A stretch of 55,285 nucleotides of DNA from Caldilineaceae bacterium. Lineage in GTDB: Bacteria; Chloroflexota; Anaerolineae; Caldilineales; Caldilineaceae. A program made the position numbers and the translations under genes. The stretch is from positions 1-55,285 of the forward strand of contig JADLFO010000125.1 of NCBI GenBank assembly GCA_020845455.1. Direction: 5' to 3'. The notes beneath the pieces were generated by a model, which was not told the DNA's origin, did not search any database, and was given only the letters and a program-made list of their open reading frames with translations. Positions 47,186 to 55,285 of this stretch are shown one piece after another (the first letter of the stretch is position 1; each line of letters begins with the position of its first letter).

Positions 47186-48837
47186 GGCTGGACGGGGCGC
47201 ACCCTGGGCGCAAAGCTCAACGACCACGGGCTGGGCATCTCGCCCACCGGCACTTCGATCACCGTGGGGCGGTCGGTCGTCTCCAGCCCCTGGCGCAGCG
47301 CCGCGCTCACTTCGTCCACTGTGTGCGCCCGCAGCCCCTGCGCGCCAAACGCCTCCGCCAATCTCACAAAATCGGGGTTATGCAGTTCGGTGGCGATCAC
47401 CCGCCCGCCATACTGCTGCTGCTGCATCCGCCGCACGTTGCCATAGGCCCCATCGCTAAAGACCAGGTTCACCGTGGCGATGCGCTGCTGCACCGCGGTC
47501 GCCAACTCCTGCACCGTGAACAAAAAGCCGCCGTCGCCCGACACCGTGACCACGGCGCGGTCGGGGTTGGCGACCTTGACGCCCAGCCCGGTCGCAAAGC
47601 CCCAGCCCAGCGTCCCCTGATAGCCCGTGCTGATATAGGTGCGCGGGCGGTAGACGGGCAGGGCATAACGCGCCACATAGCCGACCTGCGTCATCTCCTC
47701 TACAAAAAAGCCATCCTCCGGCAGCGCGGCGCGGATCGCCTCCAGGAAATCCATCTGCGGCTGGAGCTTGGCGAAGTCCGCCTCCACCGCGGCGCGCAGG
47801 CCGGCCAGTTCCGCCGTGCGGTCGAGCCGCGGCGCAGCCAGATGCGCTTCCACCGCCGCTACCAGCGCGCCCGTCGCCTGCTTGCTGCCGGCCAAAATGC
47901 CCAGGCTGGGCGGGCTGATGCGCGCCATTTCCTCCGGGTCCACATCAATCCGGATCAGCGTGAGCTTATCATCCGTACCCCAGTTCATCAGCGGCTGCAT
48001 CAGCCGCGTGCCGATGCCGAGCACGACATCCGCCGTGGCCCAGAGCCGATGACCGGCGGGCGATGTAAAACTCAACGGGTGGCGGCTGTCCACCACACCG
48101 CGGCCGTTATAGCTGGCGATCACCGGCGCATGCAGCAGTTCGGCCAGCGCCGGCACTTCGGCCCCGGCCCCCTGTGCGCCGCCGCCCACAAAGATCAGCG
48201 GGCGCTGCGCTCCGGCCAGCAGCTTGGCCGCTTTGTCAATTGCCTCTAGATCGAGCGGGAACTGCATATGAGAGGTCAGGGGCGACGGCAAGTCCACCTC
48301 CGCCGTCGCCGCCAACACGTCCGGCGGCGCTTCCAACGCCACGGGCCGCGGCCGTCCGCTCTGCATCTGCCGCCACGCCTCCGCCACCAGGCGTGGCGCT
48401 TCGCTCGGGTGGCGCACACGCTCGGCCCATTTGGTCAGCCCGCGCAGGATCGACAACTGGTCGGGCAGTTCGTGCAGCATGCCGTAGCCTCGGCCAATCT
48501 GGTCGGAGCGGATCTGCCCCGTGAGGCAGAGCACGGGCGCGTTGGCCGCATAGGCAGTGGAGAGCGCAGCAGTGGTGTTGAGCACACCCGGCCCCGGCAC
48601 GACGTTATAGACCCCCACGCGCCCACTCGACAGCGCATAGCCCAGCGCCATATAGGCCGCGCCCTGTTCGTGGCGTGTGTGGATCACGCGGATGCCGCGC
48701 GCGCCCTGCGCCTCGTTGTAGTCATAGAGCGCGTTGTAGAACGCGTCGTTCTGCACCCCCGGCAGCCCAAAGATCGTATCGACCCCCTGCGCCGCCAGCG
48801 CCCGCACCAACGCCTCCCCGCCCGTCATCTTCGCCAT
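47182..48837 (-). CDS. Thiamine-pyrophosphate enzyme, acetolactate synthase-like
   Basis: The 551-residue protein has the three-domain layout of the ALS/benzoylformate decarboxylase family. The catalytic Glu is in HTRHEQGAAYMALGYA, the central domain has RPLIFVGGGAQGAGAEV, and the C-terminal TPP motif is GDGGFLFTVQELATAVQQ ending SDGAYGNVRR. The FAD-binding signature of true acetolactate synthase is not evident, and the reaction (decarboxylase, carboligase or oxalyl-CoA-like) cannot be told. ATG 48837 follows GGGAGGAGCG. It is coupled to a flippase gene. Confidence 0.85.
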   Translation of the reverse strand: MAKMTGGEALVRALAAQGVDTIFGLPGVQNDAFYNALYDYNEAQGARGIRVIHTRHEQGAAYMALGYALSSGRVGVYNVVPGPGVLNTTAALSTAYAANAPVLCLTGQIRSDQIGRGYGMLHELPDQLSILRGLTKWAERVRHPSEAPRLVAEAWRQMQSGRPRPVALEAPPDVLAATAEVDLPSPLTSHMQFPLDLEAIDKAAKLLAGAQRPLIFVGGGAQGAGAEVPALAELLHAPVIASYNGRGVVDSRHPLSFTSPAGHRLWATADVVLGIGTRLMQPLMNWGTDDKLTLIRIDVDPEEMARISPPSLGILAGSKQATGALVAAVEAHLAAPRLDRTAELAGLRAAVEADFAKLQPQMDFLEAIRAALPEDGFFVEEMTQVGYVARYALPVYRPRTYISTGYQGTLGWGFATGLGVKVANPDRAVVTVSGDGGFLFTVQELATAVQQRIATVNLVFSDGAYGNVRRMQQQQYGGRVIATELHNPDFVRLAEAFGAQGLRAHTVDEVSAALRQGLETTDRPTVIEVPVGEMPSPWSLSFAPRVRPVQP

Positions 48838-48860
48838 ACGCTCCTCCCAAGAGAAAATCC

Positions 48861-48943
48861 ACTGCAAAGACCAGAAGAAAGACGGTGGGCCGCTCTGCTT
48901 CTGCACCCTACTGCCTACTCCCCTCTTCTGCACCCTTTGCGGT
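48861..48943. repeat. 83-bp ACCGCAAAG-type dispersed repeat between mcrC and the TPP enzyme
   Basis: ACTGCAAAG (48861-48869) and CTTTGCGGT (48935-48943) form the ends, with one mismatch, at nearly the same spacing as the 84-bp copy at 14398. Read on the minus strand it supplies the last codons and the stop of mcrC. It includes CCTACTGCCTACTCCCC, a short motif also seen at 52212-52262. Confidence 0.6.
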
Positions 48944-50140
48944 TAATCCTCTGATCAACTCCCAGCCCGCATCGTCCAGGTCACCGCCCAGCGCAAAGGC
49001 CAGCGTGCGCACATGGATACCGTTGACCCAAGTGTCGAGCAGTTGGCGCAGCGGCGCGGGATAGACCAGCACCGCCTCGGTCGCGCCCTGCACCTGGGCA
49101 TAGGCCAGCACCTGCGCCACGTCCGCCGGCTCCGGCCCGCGCTCCGGCACTTTATACTTGGTATCGATCACCCAAAGCGGCTGCCCCTCGGTATCGCTCA
49201 CCACCAAGTCCATCGCGAAATGCACGCCTGCGCTCGGCCCCAGCGACGTGCGCACCTGCGCCGCCGCGCGATAGGGCGCGGGCAGCGCCCCTATCAGCCA
49301 GACCGCCACAAAGCGCTCAAACAGCCGCTCCATATCCACTACAAACGGGATCATCTCCTGGCTGCCCGGCTGGTGACCCGGCCCCGCCGCATCCAGGAAA
49401 AAGCCGCACAGCGCATGCAGCGGGCGATAATCCTCGTTGAGCCGTGTATAGCTGCGCCCGCGGCAGGCTTCGGCGGGCATAGGCGTCAACGTCGTCTGCG
49501 CCGCGACCAGCCGGTAGGCACGCTGCACCGTCGCACGGCCGGCCGGCCCGCACAGCCCGCTGCGCAGGATCGTGTGCAGCGTCCAGCCTATAATGCGGTT
49601 CTCCGCCACGTCGGCTGTCATCTCCTGATAGGCGCAGGGCAGCGCCGGGACGAGCGGACGGCGCACCAGATCGGGCAGCAACAGCCGCCCGCGCAGCGGC
49701 GTCACGCGCCCGCTCCGGTCCAGATAGGTGCGGTACAGCCCCTGCCGCGCCCGCGCCAACACGCGCCGTGCCAGGATCGACGCCAGCCGTTCATAGAGGC
49801 CGGGCAGCGATTCCACGCCAAAGCTGCCTTCCAGCACATGAAAGCTGCCCAAGTCATAGGCGACCTCCAACATGCCGAACAGGTCGCGCAGCGCCACCTT
49901 GGGCTGGAGCAGCAGCCCCAACGTGCGCGTCGCCGGGATGTAGCCCGCCCAGCCCTGGCTGGTCAACCGCCACTGGCCGCCGGTCCGAAACGAAGGCGGC
50001 TCCACCTCCACCTGGCTGCGATAGCGCCGCCAGAGCGCCGCCGCCGCTTCCTCGTTCAGGGCCGCGGGCGGCAATTCCAGCGGGATATATTCTACCAGCG
50101 TATGCACCGTGCGCGGGCCGCGCCGCGGCAGCGTGCTCAT
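48908..50140 (-). CDS. mcrC: McrC-like subunit of a type IV (McrBC) restriction system
   Basis: The 410-residue protein supplies the nuclease of McrBC, which cuts modified DNA when assembled with the McrB motor. The N-terminal part matches the McrC domain (GYIPATRTLGLLLQPKVAL). The PD-(D/E)xK-type site is FAMDLVVSDTEGQPLWVIDTK, with the acidic D and the DTKYK pair. Its last residues (TAKGAEEGSRQ) come from the dispersed repeat, so the native C-terminus was probably near WELIRG. It overlaps mcrB by 4 nt. Confidence 0.87.
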   Translation of the reverse strand: MSTLPRRGPRTVHTLVEYIPLELPPAALNEEAAAALWRRYRSQVEVEPPSFRTGGQWRLTSQGWAGYIPATRTLGLLLQPKVALRDLFGMLEVAYDLGSFHVLEGSFGVESLPGLYERLASILARRVLARARQGLYRTYLDRSGRVTPLRGRLLLPDLVRRPLVPALPCAYQEMTADVAENRIIGWTLHTILRSGLCGPAGRATVQRAYRLVAAQTTLTPMPAEACRGRSYTRLNEDYRPLHALCGFFLDAAGPGHQPGSQEMIPFVVDMERLFERFVAVWLIGALPAPYRAAAQVRTSLGPSAGVHFAMDLVVSDTEGQPLWVIDTKYKVPERGPEPADVAQVLAYAQVQGATEAVLVYPAPLRQLLDTWVNGIHVRTLAFALGGDLDDAGWELIRGLTAKGAEEGSRQ

Positions 50141-52200
50141 CGCAGCAGATCCTCGGCCACAGCCTCCCAGCGAAACGGCTCGATCTGTTCGGGCTGGTCG
50201 AAAAAGATCTCCTCCAGATACGGCTCGATCTCGGTCTGCCAGATCTCGGCCAGATGCGCCGCCAGGTCGGGGCGCAGGAAATAGGTGATGCCCAGGGCAT
50301 AGTTGCGGTCGCCGATGGCCGCATTGATGCGCGCCAGCAGCGCCGCCAGCGGCTCCATGTCGAACCCCGTCGCCTGCCGCGCATGATAGCGGCGCAGCAG
50401 GTCCAGATCGGGGTAGAGCGCCAAAAAAGCAAAGCGCCGGCGCAGCGCGTGGTCCACCAAGGCCAGCGAGCGGTCGGCAGTGTTCATCGTGCCCAGGATA
50501 CGCACATTGGCGGGGATGGCAAAGCGCGTGGCGTCCCCCGCCAGCACCACGCTCGCCTCGCGATATTCAAGCAGATACATCAACTCGCCAAAGACCTGGG
50601 CCAGATTGGCACGGTTGATCTCGTCGATCACCAGCACGCAGCGCCCGCTGCGCCCCACGGCCTGGCGGCAGAACTCGACAAAACGCCCCGGCGTCATCGT
50701 ATAGGCCAGCCCCCCGGCCTGCGCCTGGGGACGAATGCCCTGCACAAAATCCTCGTAGGTATAGGCCGGGTGAAACTGCACCACCTCGACAAAGCCGTCG
50801 CCGCCCGCCAAATGCTGCGCCAACCGCAGCGCCACATAGGTCTTGCCCGTCCCCGGTGGACCATAGAGGATCGCCTGTCCCTTGCGCTCGATGGCCTGCG
50901 CCCAGCGCGCCAGCAAGCCCTCGTCTAACCCCGTCGCCGCGGCGCAGGCCGCCAGGTCAAATTCAGGCTGGGGACGCGCCGGCGGCGCGGCATAGGCAGC
51001 ACGCGCCTCGGCCACGCGTGCGGGCGGCCCAGGCGCAGACGGCGCGGCCATCACCGGAGCCTGCGCAGCGCGCGCAAAGCTCGCCCGGTCGATCTCGGCC
51101 AACAGTTGGCGCGGCCCAGGCGCATCCTGGCGCGGGGTCAGGTCATCCCACAGCACCGGGCGGCGGTGGCCCAATTCCAACTCCGGCACATAGTAATAGT
51201 CGCCCGCTACCGTTCCCACCCCCAGGACCAGCCCGGCGCGGTCGACCACCAGCACGCGATCCCCTTCACCCAGATGGCGCGCAAAGCGCCAGACGGCCTG
51301 CGCGCCCGCCTTGGTGCGTTCGGGGAACTGGGCTAGCAGGCTGTCGCGGCGCTGCTCGAACTCGGCGCGGCCCAGCCCGCTCACGTCGCCCAACTCATCC
51401 CAGCCCAACGCCACCACTTGGCCTTCGCGCCACTCCGCCCACAGACCCGGATCTTCGTCCACCACCATGCGCCAATAGCGCACGGGCCGGAAGGCAAAGC
51501 GCCGGATCGCGCTCAGCCAATGGCTGAACATATCGAACAGGTCGCCGGGCCGCAGCGCCGCCTGCCGTGCGGCCCGCTGCAGCGCAGGCTGCCCTTGAAC
51601 CAGGTCATGCAGAAGGGCGTTGGCCGCCGGATAGTCGACCAGCGCCGGGCTGACCGGCTGCCCCATAAAGTAGCCGAGCGCGGCCCGGCTCTTGGCGTGG
51701 ATCAGCGCAAAGTCGTCGGGGCGCAGCGCGTTGAGGATCGGGGAAAGCATCCCCGTCTGAAAGCCTTTGGTGTCGGGGCGCGCCGCAAACTCGGCGCAGG
51801 CATCCGCCAACTGGGCCGGGTCCTGCACGCAGCGCTGCACAAAGCGCCAGATGGCCTGCGCCACCGCGGGCCATGCGTGCGGCTGCGTCCAGCCCGCGGC
51901 TTCATGCCAGGTGCGCAGGTCGCCGGTGATGGCCGGGGCCAGATGCACCCATGCGCCCTGCGCCCGGTGCTGGGCCGAATCGGTGTAGGGCAGCAGCGCC
52001 CACAGCACCGCGTCGGCGATCTCTTCGCCTGCCGCGGCGCGGCCTTGCAGCGCAGTGAACGCGGCCTGCGCCGTGGCGCGCATCACCGCATAGGCTTGGC
52101 GGTGCTCCTGGCCCACCGGCGTGGGCACATAGCTCTGCAGGAACTCCGCCAACAGCGCATCGAACTGGCTCTGTCGCTCGCTCTCCACTGCGTGAGTCAC
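50137..52200 (-). CDS. mcrB: McrB-like AAA+ GTPase/ATPase with N-terminal recognition domains
   Basis: The 687-residue protein has an N-terminal helical DUF-type region (about residues 1-210) and an EVE/YTH-like segment with EGDRVLVVDRAGLVLGVG and TVAGDYYYVPELELG. A Pro/Ala linker and the McrB AAA+ domain follow: Walker A YGPPGTGKT, Walker B VLVIDEINRA, the McrB signature GTMNTADRSLALVDHALRRR, and FHPAYTYEDFVQGIRP. An EVE-like domain would read modified bases. GTG 52200 is chosen; an open frame to 52359 runs through GGCAGTAGG repeats and the neighbouring gene and is not credible. Confidence 0.83.
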   Translation of the reverse strand: MTHAVESERQSQFDALLAEFLQSYVPTPVGQEHRQAYAVMRATAQAAFTALQGRAAAGEEIADAVLWALLPYTDSAQHRAQGAWVHLAPAITGDLRTWHEAAGWTQPHAWPAVAQAIWRFVQRCVQDPAQLADACAEFAARPDTKGFQTGMLSPILNALRPDDFALIHAKSRAALGYFMGQPVSPALVDYPAANALLHDLVQGQPALQRAARQAALRPGDLFDMFSHWLSAIRRFAFRPVRYWRMVVDEDPGLWAEWREGQVVALGWDELGDVSGLGRAEFEQRRDSLLAQFPERTKAGAQAVWRFARHLGEGDRVLVVDRAGLVLGVGTVAGDYYYVPELELGHRRPVLWDDLTPRQDAPGPRQLLAEIDRASFARAAQAPVMAAPSAPGPPARVAEARAAYAAPPARPQPEFDLAACAAATGLDEGLLARWAQAIERKGQAILYGPPGTGKTYVALRLAQHLAGGDGFVEVVQFHPAYTYEDFVQGIRPQAQAGGLAYTMTPGRFVEFCRQAVGRSGRCVLVIDEINRANLAQVFGELMYLLEYREASVVLAGDATRFAIPANVRILGTMNTADRSLALVDHALRRRFAFLALYPDLDLLRRYHARQATGFDMEPLAALLARINAAIGDRNYALGITYFLRPDLAAHLAEIWQTEIEPYLEEIFFDQPEQIEPFRWEAVAEDLLR

Positions 52201-52211
52201 GCCCCCCAGAT

Positions 52212-52262
52212 ATTCTCCCTGCCCCCACTGCCTACTGCCTACGGCCCACTGCCTCTTGCTCA
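52212..52262. repeat. Short CACTGCCTACTGCCTAC repeats between mcrB and the GH2 gene
   Basis: Several imperfect copies of (C)CACTGCCTA occur in a row (CCACTGCCTACTGCCTACGG, then CCCACTGCC). On the minus strand they supply the last codons of the GH2 enzyme and its TAG stop, and extend an apparent open frame upstream of mcrB. The same motif occurs inside the 48861-48943 repeat. Confidence 0.6.
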
Positions 52263-54034
52263 ATTGCCGCCGGGCGCTGCTGCGCGGCGCGGATGCGCGC
52301 CATGTCGAACTTCTCCCCACGCGTAAAGGTGTAAATGCCGTTCTGCTCCTGATAGACATCGGTCAACTGGGTATAGCAATAGCCGAACATGACCGGGTCG
52401 TCAAGCAGCGCGGCAAAGAGCCGGTCAAAGCGGTCGTAAAACTCCTCGATGCTCTTGGGCCGCTCGCCATAGCCCCAGGAATCCTCGCCCGGCTTGGCGT
52501 TGGGGTTCCACCAGATGCCGCCGAACTCGCTGACAAAGAAGGGCTGGCCCGCATAGGGCAGCGACCAAGTCTCGCCCTGCGCGCCGTTATAGTAAGGTTC
52601 ACCCTGCGCCACGCGGCTGTGATGCTCGCGGAAGCGCTCCGGGTCTTGGGTGTAGTCGTGACAGTCATAGACATCGGTCTCGGCCACGCGGTGCGAATAG
52701 CCCGACGCATCCAGCACCGGCCGCGTCAGGTCCATGGCCTTAGTCGCCAAGAACATGCCGCGCGTCACGTCGTCGAGCACGGCCGTGCGGTCGGTCATGT
52801 TCTGCCAGGTCTCGTTGAGCGGGCACCAGCCCACAATCGCCGGGTGCGAATAGTCGCGGGCCAACGCCTCCAGCCATTGGGTGATGTAGGTCGCGCCCGG
52901 CTGTTGATGATCCTTGCGCGGGCCGTAGCCGCGGCAGCCCCAGTCGCCAAACTCGCCCCAGACCAGATAGCCCAGCCGGTCGGCGTGGTAGAGAAAACGC
53001 TCCTCAAAGACCTTCTGATGCAGCCGCGCCCCATTAAAGCCCGCGGCCATGCTCAACTCGATGTCGGCCACCAAGGCCTCATCGCTGGGCGCGGTCATAA
53101 TGCCGTCGGGGTAATAGCCCTGGTCCAGCACCAGACGCTGAAAGACCGCCTGGCCGTTGATCTTGACCGCCATCCCGTCGAGCGTCACGCTGCGCAGCCC
53201 GGCATAGCTCGCCGCCCGGTCGAGCACCGCGCCCGCCGTATCCAGCAGTTCGATCTCCAGGTCATAGAGGTGTGGGTCGCCCGGCTGCCACAAGCGCCGC
53301 CGCGCTTCGGGGATCGCCAGCGCCAGTTGCGGCGTAAAATCGGCGGCTGCCGGCCCTTCCGCCCGGCACACCTCGCCCGTGGCGTCGCGCAGCGTCAGCC
53401 GCACCCGCTGCCCCCGCCGTGCGCCCTGCACCGGCTGCTCGACCAGGAAGCGCCCATTGCCCACATCGGGCGTGATGCGCGGGCGCTGGAGCGCGCTCGC
53501 CGGGACCGGCTCCAGCCAGACCGTCTGCCAGATACCGGTGGTGCGATAGTAGATCGCGCCGTGCGGGCCATAGCTCTGCGCCTGCTTGCCGCGCGGCTGC
53601 GGGTCGCGATGCGTATCGCGCGCCCGCACGACGATCGTCGCATCCTCGCCCGGCTGCGCGACGCGGCTCAGGTCACAGCTAAACGGAGTAAAGCCGCCGC
53701 GATGACGGCCCACCTCCACGCCGTTAACCCAGACCGTGGCGTCATAATCCACCGCTTGAAAATGCAGCACTACATTGCGCCCCGCCCACTCTGCCGGAAG
53801 CGTCAGCGTGCGCCGATACCAGACTGCATCCATATAGTCCTGGCAGTTGACGCCCGACAGCGGCGCTTCGGGGCAGAAGGGCACGGTAATCGTGCAGCTC
53901 AGTTCGCGGTCGCGCAGACCGCGCTCCAGCCCGCTGTCGCCGGCGTCGATCTCAAACTGCCACTCCCCGTTGAGGCACAGCCAATCGGCGCGCACAAACT
54001 GGGGTCGCGGATATTCTGATCTCGGAATGCGCAT
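52232..54034 (-). CDS. Glycoside hydrolase family 2 enzyme (beta-galactosidase/glucuronidase type)
   Basis: The 600-residue protein has a sugar-binding jelly roll (WYRRTLTLPAEWAGRNVVLH, WVNGVEVGRHRGGFTPF), an immunoglobulin-like domain and a TIM barrel. The acid/base is in WCPLNETW and the nucleophile in FVSEFGGIWW, with NGARLHQKVFEERF in the barrel. There is no signal peptide, so it is cytoplasmic. The specific sugar cannot be assigned. Its C-terminal EQEAVGRRQ is derived from repeats. ATG 54034 has AAGGAAC upstream. Confidence 0.88.
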   Translation of the reverse strand: MRIPRSEYPRPQFVRADWLCLNGEWQFEIDAGDSGLERGLRDRELSCTITVPFCPEAPLSGVNCQDYMDAVWYRRTLTLPAEWAGRNVVLHFQAVDYDATVWVNGVEVGRHRGGFTPFSCDLSRVAQPGEDATIVVRARDTHRDPQPRGKQAQSYGPHGAIYYRTTGIWQTVWLEPVPASALQRPRITPDVGNGRFLVEQPVQGARRGQRVRLTLRDATGEVCRAEGPAAADFTPQLALAIPEARRRLWQPGDPHLYDLEIELLDTAGAVLDRAASYAGLRSVTLDGMAVKINGQAVFQRLVLDQGYYPDGIMTAPSDEALVADIELSMAAGFNGARLHQKVFEERFLYHADRLGYLVWGEFGDWGCRGYGPRKDHQQPGATYITQWLEALARDYSHPAIVGWCPLNETWQNMTDRTAVLDDVTRGMFLATKAMDLTRPVLDASGYSHRVAETDVYDCHDYTQDPERFREHHSRVAQGEPYYNGAQGETWSLPYAGQPFFVSEFGGIWWNPNAKPGEDSWGYGERPKSIEEFYDRFDRLFAALLDDPVMFGYCYTQLTDVYQEQNGIYTFTRGEKFDMARIRAAQQRPAAIEQEAVGRRQ

Positions 54035-54094
54035 CTGTCTGTTCCTTATGCTGATCTTGTACTTGTCTTGTGGTTCGAAACGTTACTTGGCGGT

Positions 54095-54973
54095 TCAGGC
54101 TATCGGCTCGGCGCGCGACTCCAGAGGACGGCTGCGCCCGCCGCGCGCCACTGCCAGCGCGCGCAGCGTCACCGCGCCCAGCACCACAGCCCCGCCTGCC
54201 AGCGCCCATGGCCCCGGCGTCTCGCCGATCACCCAAAAGACCCACAGCGGGTTGAGGATCGGCTCCAGGGTTTGGATCAGCACCGCCTCCACCGCATTCA
54301 GCCCGCGGATGGCGCGGCTGTAGAGCAAATAGGGAATACCCAACTGAAAAACGCCCATAAAGAGCAGGATCGCCCAACCCTGCGCGCTGGGCAGCGTGCC
54401 CGCTTGCCACGAAGCCGCCACAAATGGGATGCCCACCAGCGCGGCCAGCCCATTGCCCAGCAGCGCCGTTGTCTCCGGCGAGCCGTCTTTCTCCTTGCGC
54501 ATAAAGAGGATCAGCCAGGCAAAACAGACGCCGTTGAGGATCGCCAGCAGATTGCCCCAATAGCCGGCGGTGGTCAGGTCGTCGCCGAAGAAGAGCGCCA
54601 TGCCCACAAAGATCAGCCCCATCGTCCACCAGTCTACAGCCTTGGCCCGCTCACGCAGATACCAAGTGCCGAAGATCGCCACATAGACCGGAGCGGTGTA
54701 TTGCAGGAAGATGGCGTTGGCCGCGCTCGTCAACGACGTGGAGACCACAAACAGGCTCTGCGCCGCCAGATAGGCCAGCGCCCCGCCGATCTGCGGAACC
54801 GACCAGGTGAGCATGGGGCGGCGGATCGCGCTCCAGATCACCACGGCGGCAATCGCGCTGCGCGTCCCCGAAATGGCCAGCGGATGCCAGCCCAACAGCT
54901 TGACCAACAGCCCGCTGGTGCTCCACAACACGACCGTCAACACCAGCAGCAAAACGGCCTTACGCCGCGCCAT
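54095..54973 (-). CDS. EamA-family DMT transporter
   Basis: The 292-residue protein has ten predicted helices in two EamA repeats. The first opens with VLWSTSGLLVKLLGWHPLAI and ISGTRSAIAA, and the second has IPYLLYSRAIRGLNAVEAVL followed by LEPILNPLWVF. Such proteins export or import small metabolites. It is oriented toward the GH2 gene, 61 nt away, and may be cotranscribed with it. Confidence 0.9.
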   Translation of the reverse strand: MARRKAVLLLVLTVVLWSTSGLLVKLLGWHPLAISGTRSAIAAVVIWSAIRRPMLTWSVPQIGGALAYLAAQSLFVVSTSLTSAANAIFLQYTAPVYVAIFGTWYLRERAKAVDWWTMGLIFVGMALFFGDDLTTAGYWGNLLAILNGVCFAWLILFMRKEKDGSPETTALLGNGLAALVGIPFVAASWQAGTLPSAQGWAILLFMGVFQLGIPYLLYSRAIRGLNAVEAVLIQTLEPILNPLWVFWVIGETPGPWALAGGAVVLGAVTLRALAVARGGRSRPLESRAEPIA

Positions 54974-55059
54974 ACCCAGCCTACATTTCTAAGAAAATTG
55001 CCGATCCTATCGCTTCATTCTACTCGACGCCGCCCTAATCGACCAGCCAACCAGCATGT

Positions 55060-55088
55060 TTGACAAGCCATTCCCCCCATGTTAGCCT
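55060..55088 (+). promoter_or_regulatory. Possible promoter of the Mut7-C-type gene
   Basis: TTGACA (55060-55065) and TAGCCT (55083-55088) have a 17-nt spacer. The -35 is perfect and the -10 is weak. The predicted leader is about 24 nt and has no Shine-Dalgarno sequence. Confidence 0.4.
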
Positions 55089-55118
55089 GCCCTAGAGTCT
55101 GATCCAACCATCACCACT

Positions 55119-55285
55119 ATGACCAGCCAACCGGCCCACGCCACACACCCGCCCACCGCTGTCCTCCAATTTTTCGGCGATCTCAACGACTTTCTGTCTG
55201 CCGGGCGGCGCGCCCGGCCCATCGTTTACCCGCTCGACGGCGCGCCCGCAGTCAAACACCCCATCGAAGCCTTAGGCGTGCCCCA
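55119..55285 (+). CDS. Mut7-C RNAse-domain protein, N-terminal ubiquitin-like part (partial)
   Basis: The frame opens at ATG 55119 and runs off the right edge (55 codons). FFGDLNDFLSAGRRARPIVY followed by AVKHPIEALGVP matches the ubiquitin-like N-terminal domain (Ub-Mut7C) of proteins with a C-terminal Mut7-C PIN-like RNase domain. The nuclease part lies outside the window. Confidence 0.7.
   Translation, partial: MTSQPAHATHPPTAVLQFFGDLNDFLSAGRRARPIVYPLDGAPAVKHPIEALGVP

Noticed and set aside
46139..47446. A 435-codon open frame on the plus strand opposite the flippase gene
   Set aside because: Its Gln/Arg/His-rich translation is a typical GC-codon shadow; the minus-strand frames have start sites, coupling and family matches.
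52201..52359. Long N-terminal extension of McrB
   Set aside because: It is encoded by GGCAGTAGG repeats and the opposite part of the GH2 coding region, with no family similarity.

Overview
The window is high-GC (roughly 60-65% by eye), densely coded bacterial DNA with short intergenic gaps, AGGAGG-type ribosome sites and several recognisable sigma-70 promoters. The gene mix (Sec-type lipoprotein nitrous oxide reductase with NosB/D/F/Y/L, an NAD-linked formate dehydrogenase built from NuoE-NuoF- and NuoG-like parts, archease-RtcB, DUF2249/cupin proteins) suggests a respiratory member of the Chloroflexota (Anaerolineae/Caldilineae-like). That placement is an inference from family resemblance; there is no rRNA gene here.

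Layout. 1-7 kb: the end of a type IIL-like DNA methyltransferase, an NTF2-like protein, a Gfo/Idh/MocA oxidoreductase, then on the minus strand a lipoprotein, an SDR and an MFS exporter whose promoter runs straight into a 34-bp perfect palindrome of TetR-operator type; then a lipoprotein with two tandem solute-binding domains. 7-14.5 kb: another MFS protein and a formate dehydrogenase operon. Its catalytic subunit is a selenoprotein: the in-frame UGA at 11458 is followed after 11 nt by a SECIS hairpin with the GGUCU loop. 14.5-21.7 kb: an ANT(4')-like nucleotidyltransferase, a queuosine-precursor transporter, carB, a low-GC two-gene cassette and purD. 21.9-34 kb: a Crp/Fnr regulator followed by a nitrous oxide reduction locus (ferredoxin, nosZ, nosB-like, nosD, nosF, nosY, nosL, cytochrome c, cupins, DUF2249, NnrS-like and two four-helix membrane proteins) interrupted by a decayed esterase gene. 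A CRP-type palindrome lies 41.5 bp upstream of a predicted start site in front of it. 34-41.5 kb: a one-TM protein, a zinc-ribbon/CsoR-family/OsmC operon with a palindromic operator on its promoter, a large membrane protein, a hybrid histidine kinase and a glutaminyl cyclase. 41.5-55 kb: archease-rtcB, TatA, a secreted serine protease, a TPP enzyme coupled to a MATE-like flippase, an McrBC restriction system, a GH2 glycosidase, an EamA transporter and the start of a Mut7-C-type protein.

The main unexplained structure is a dispersed, roughly 84-bp palindromic repeat with ACCGCAAAG ends, found in whole or in part at four places. At three of them it overlaps gene 3' ends and supplies extra C-terminal codons, and one copy sits exactly between the two formate dehydrogenase subunit genes that many bacteria carry as one fused gene. 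The most informative systems are the selenocysteine formate dehydrogenase, the CRP-wired nos locus with its small four-helix membrane proteins, and the CsoR-family operon.
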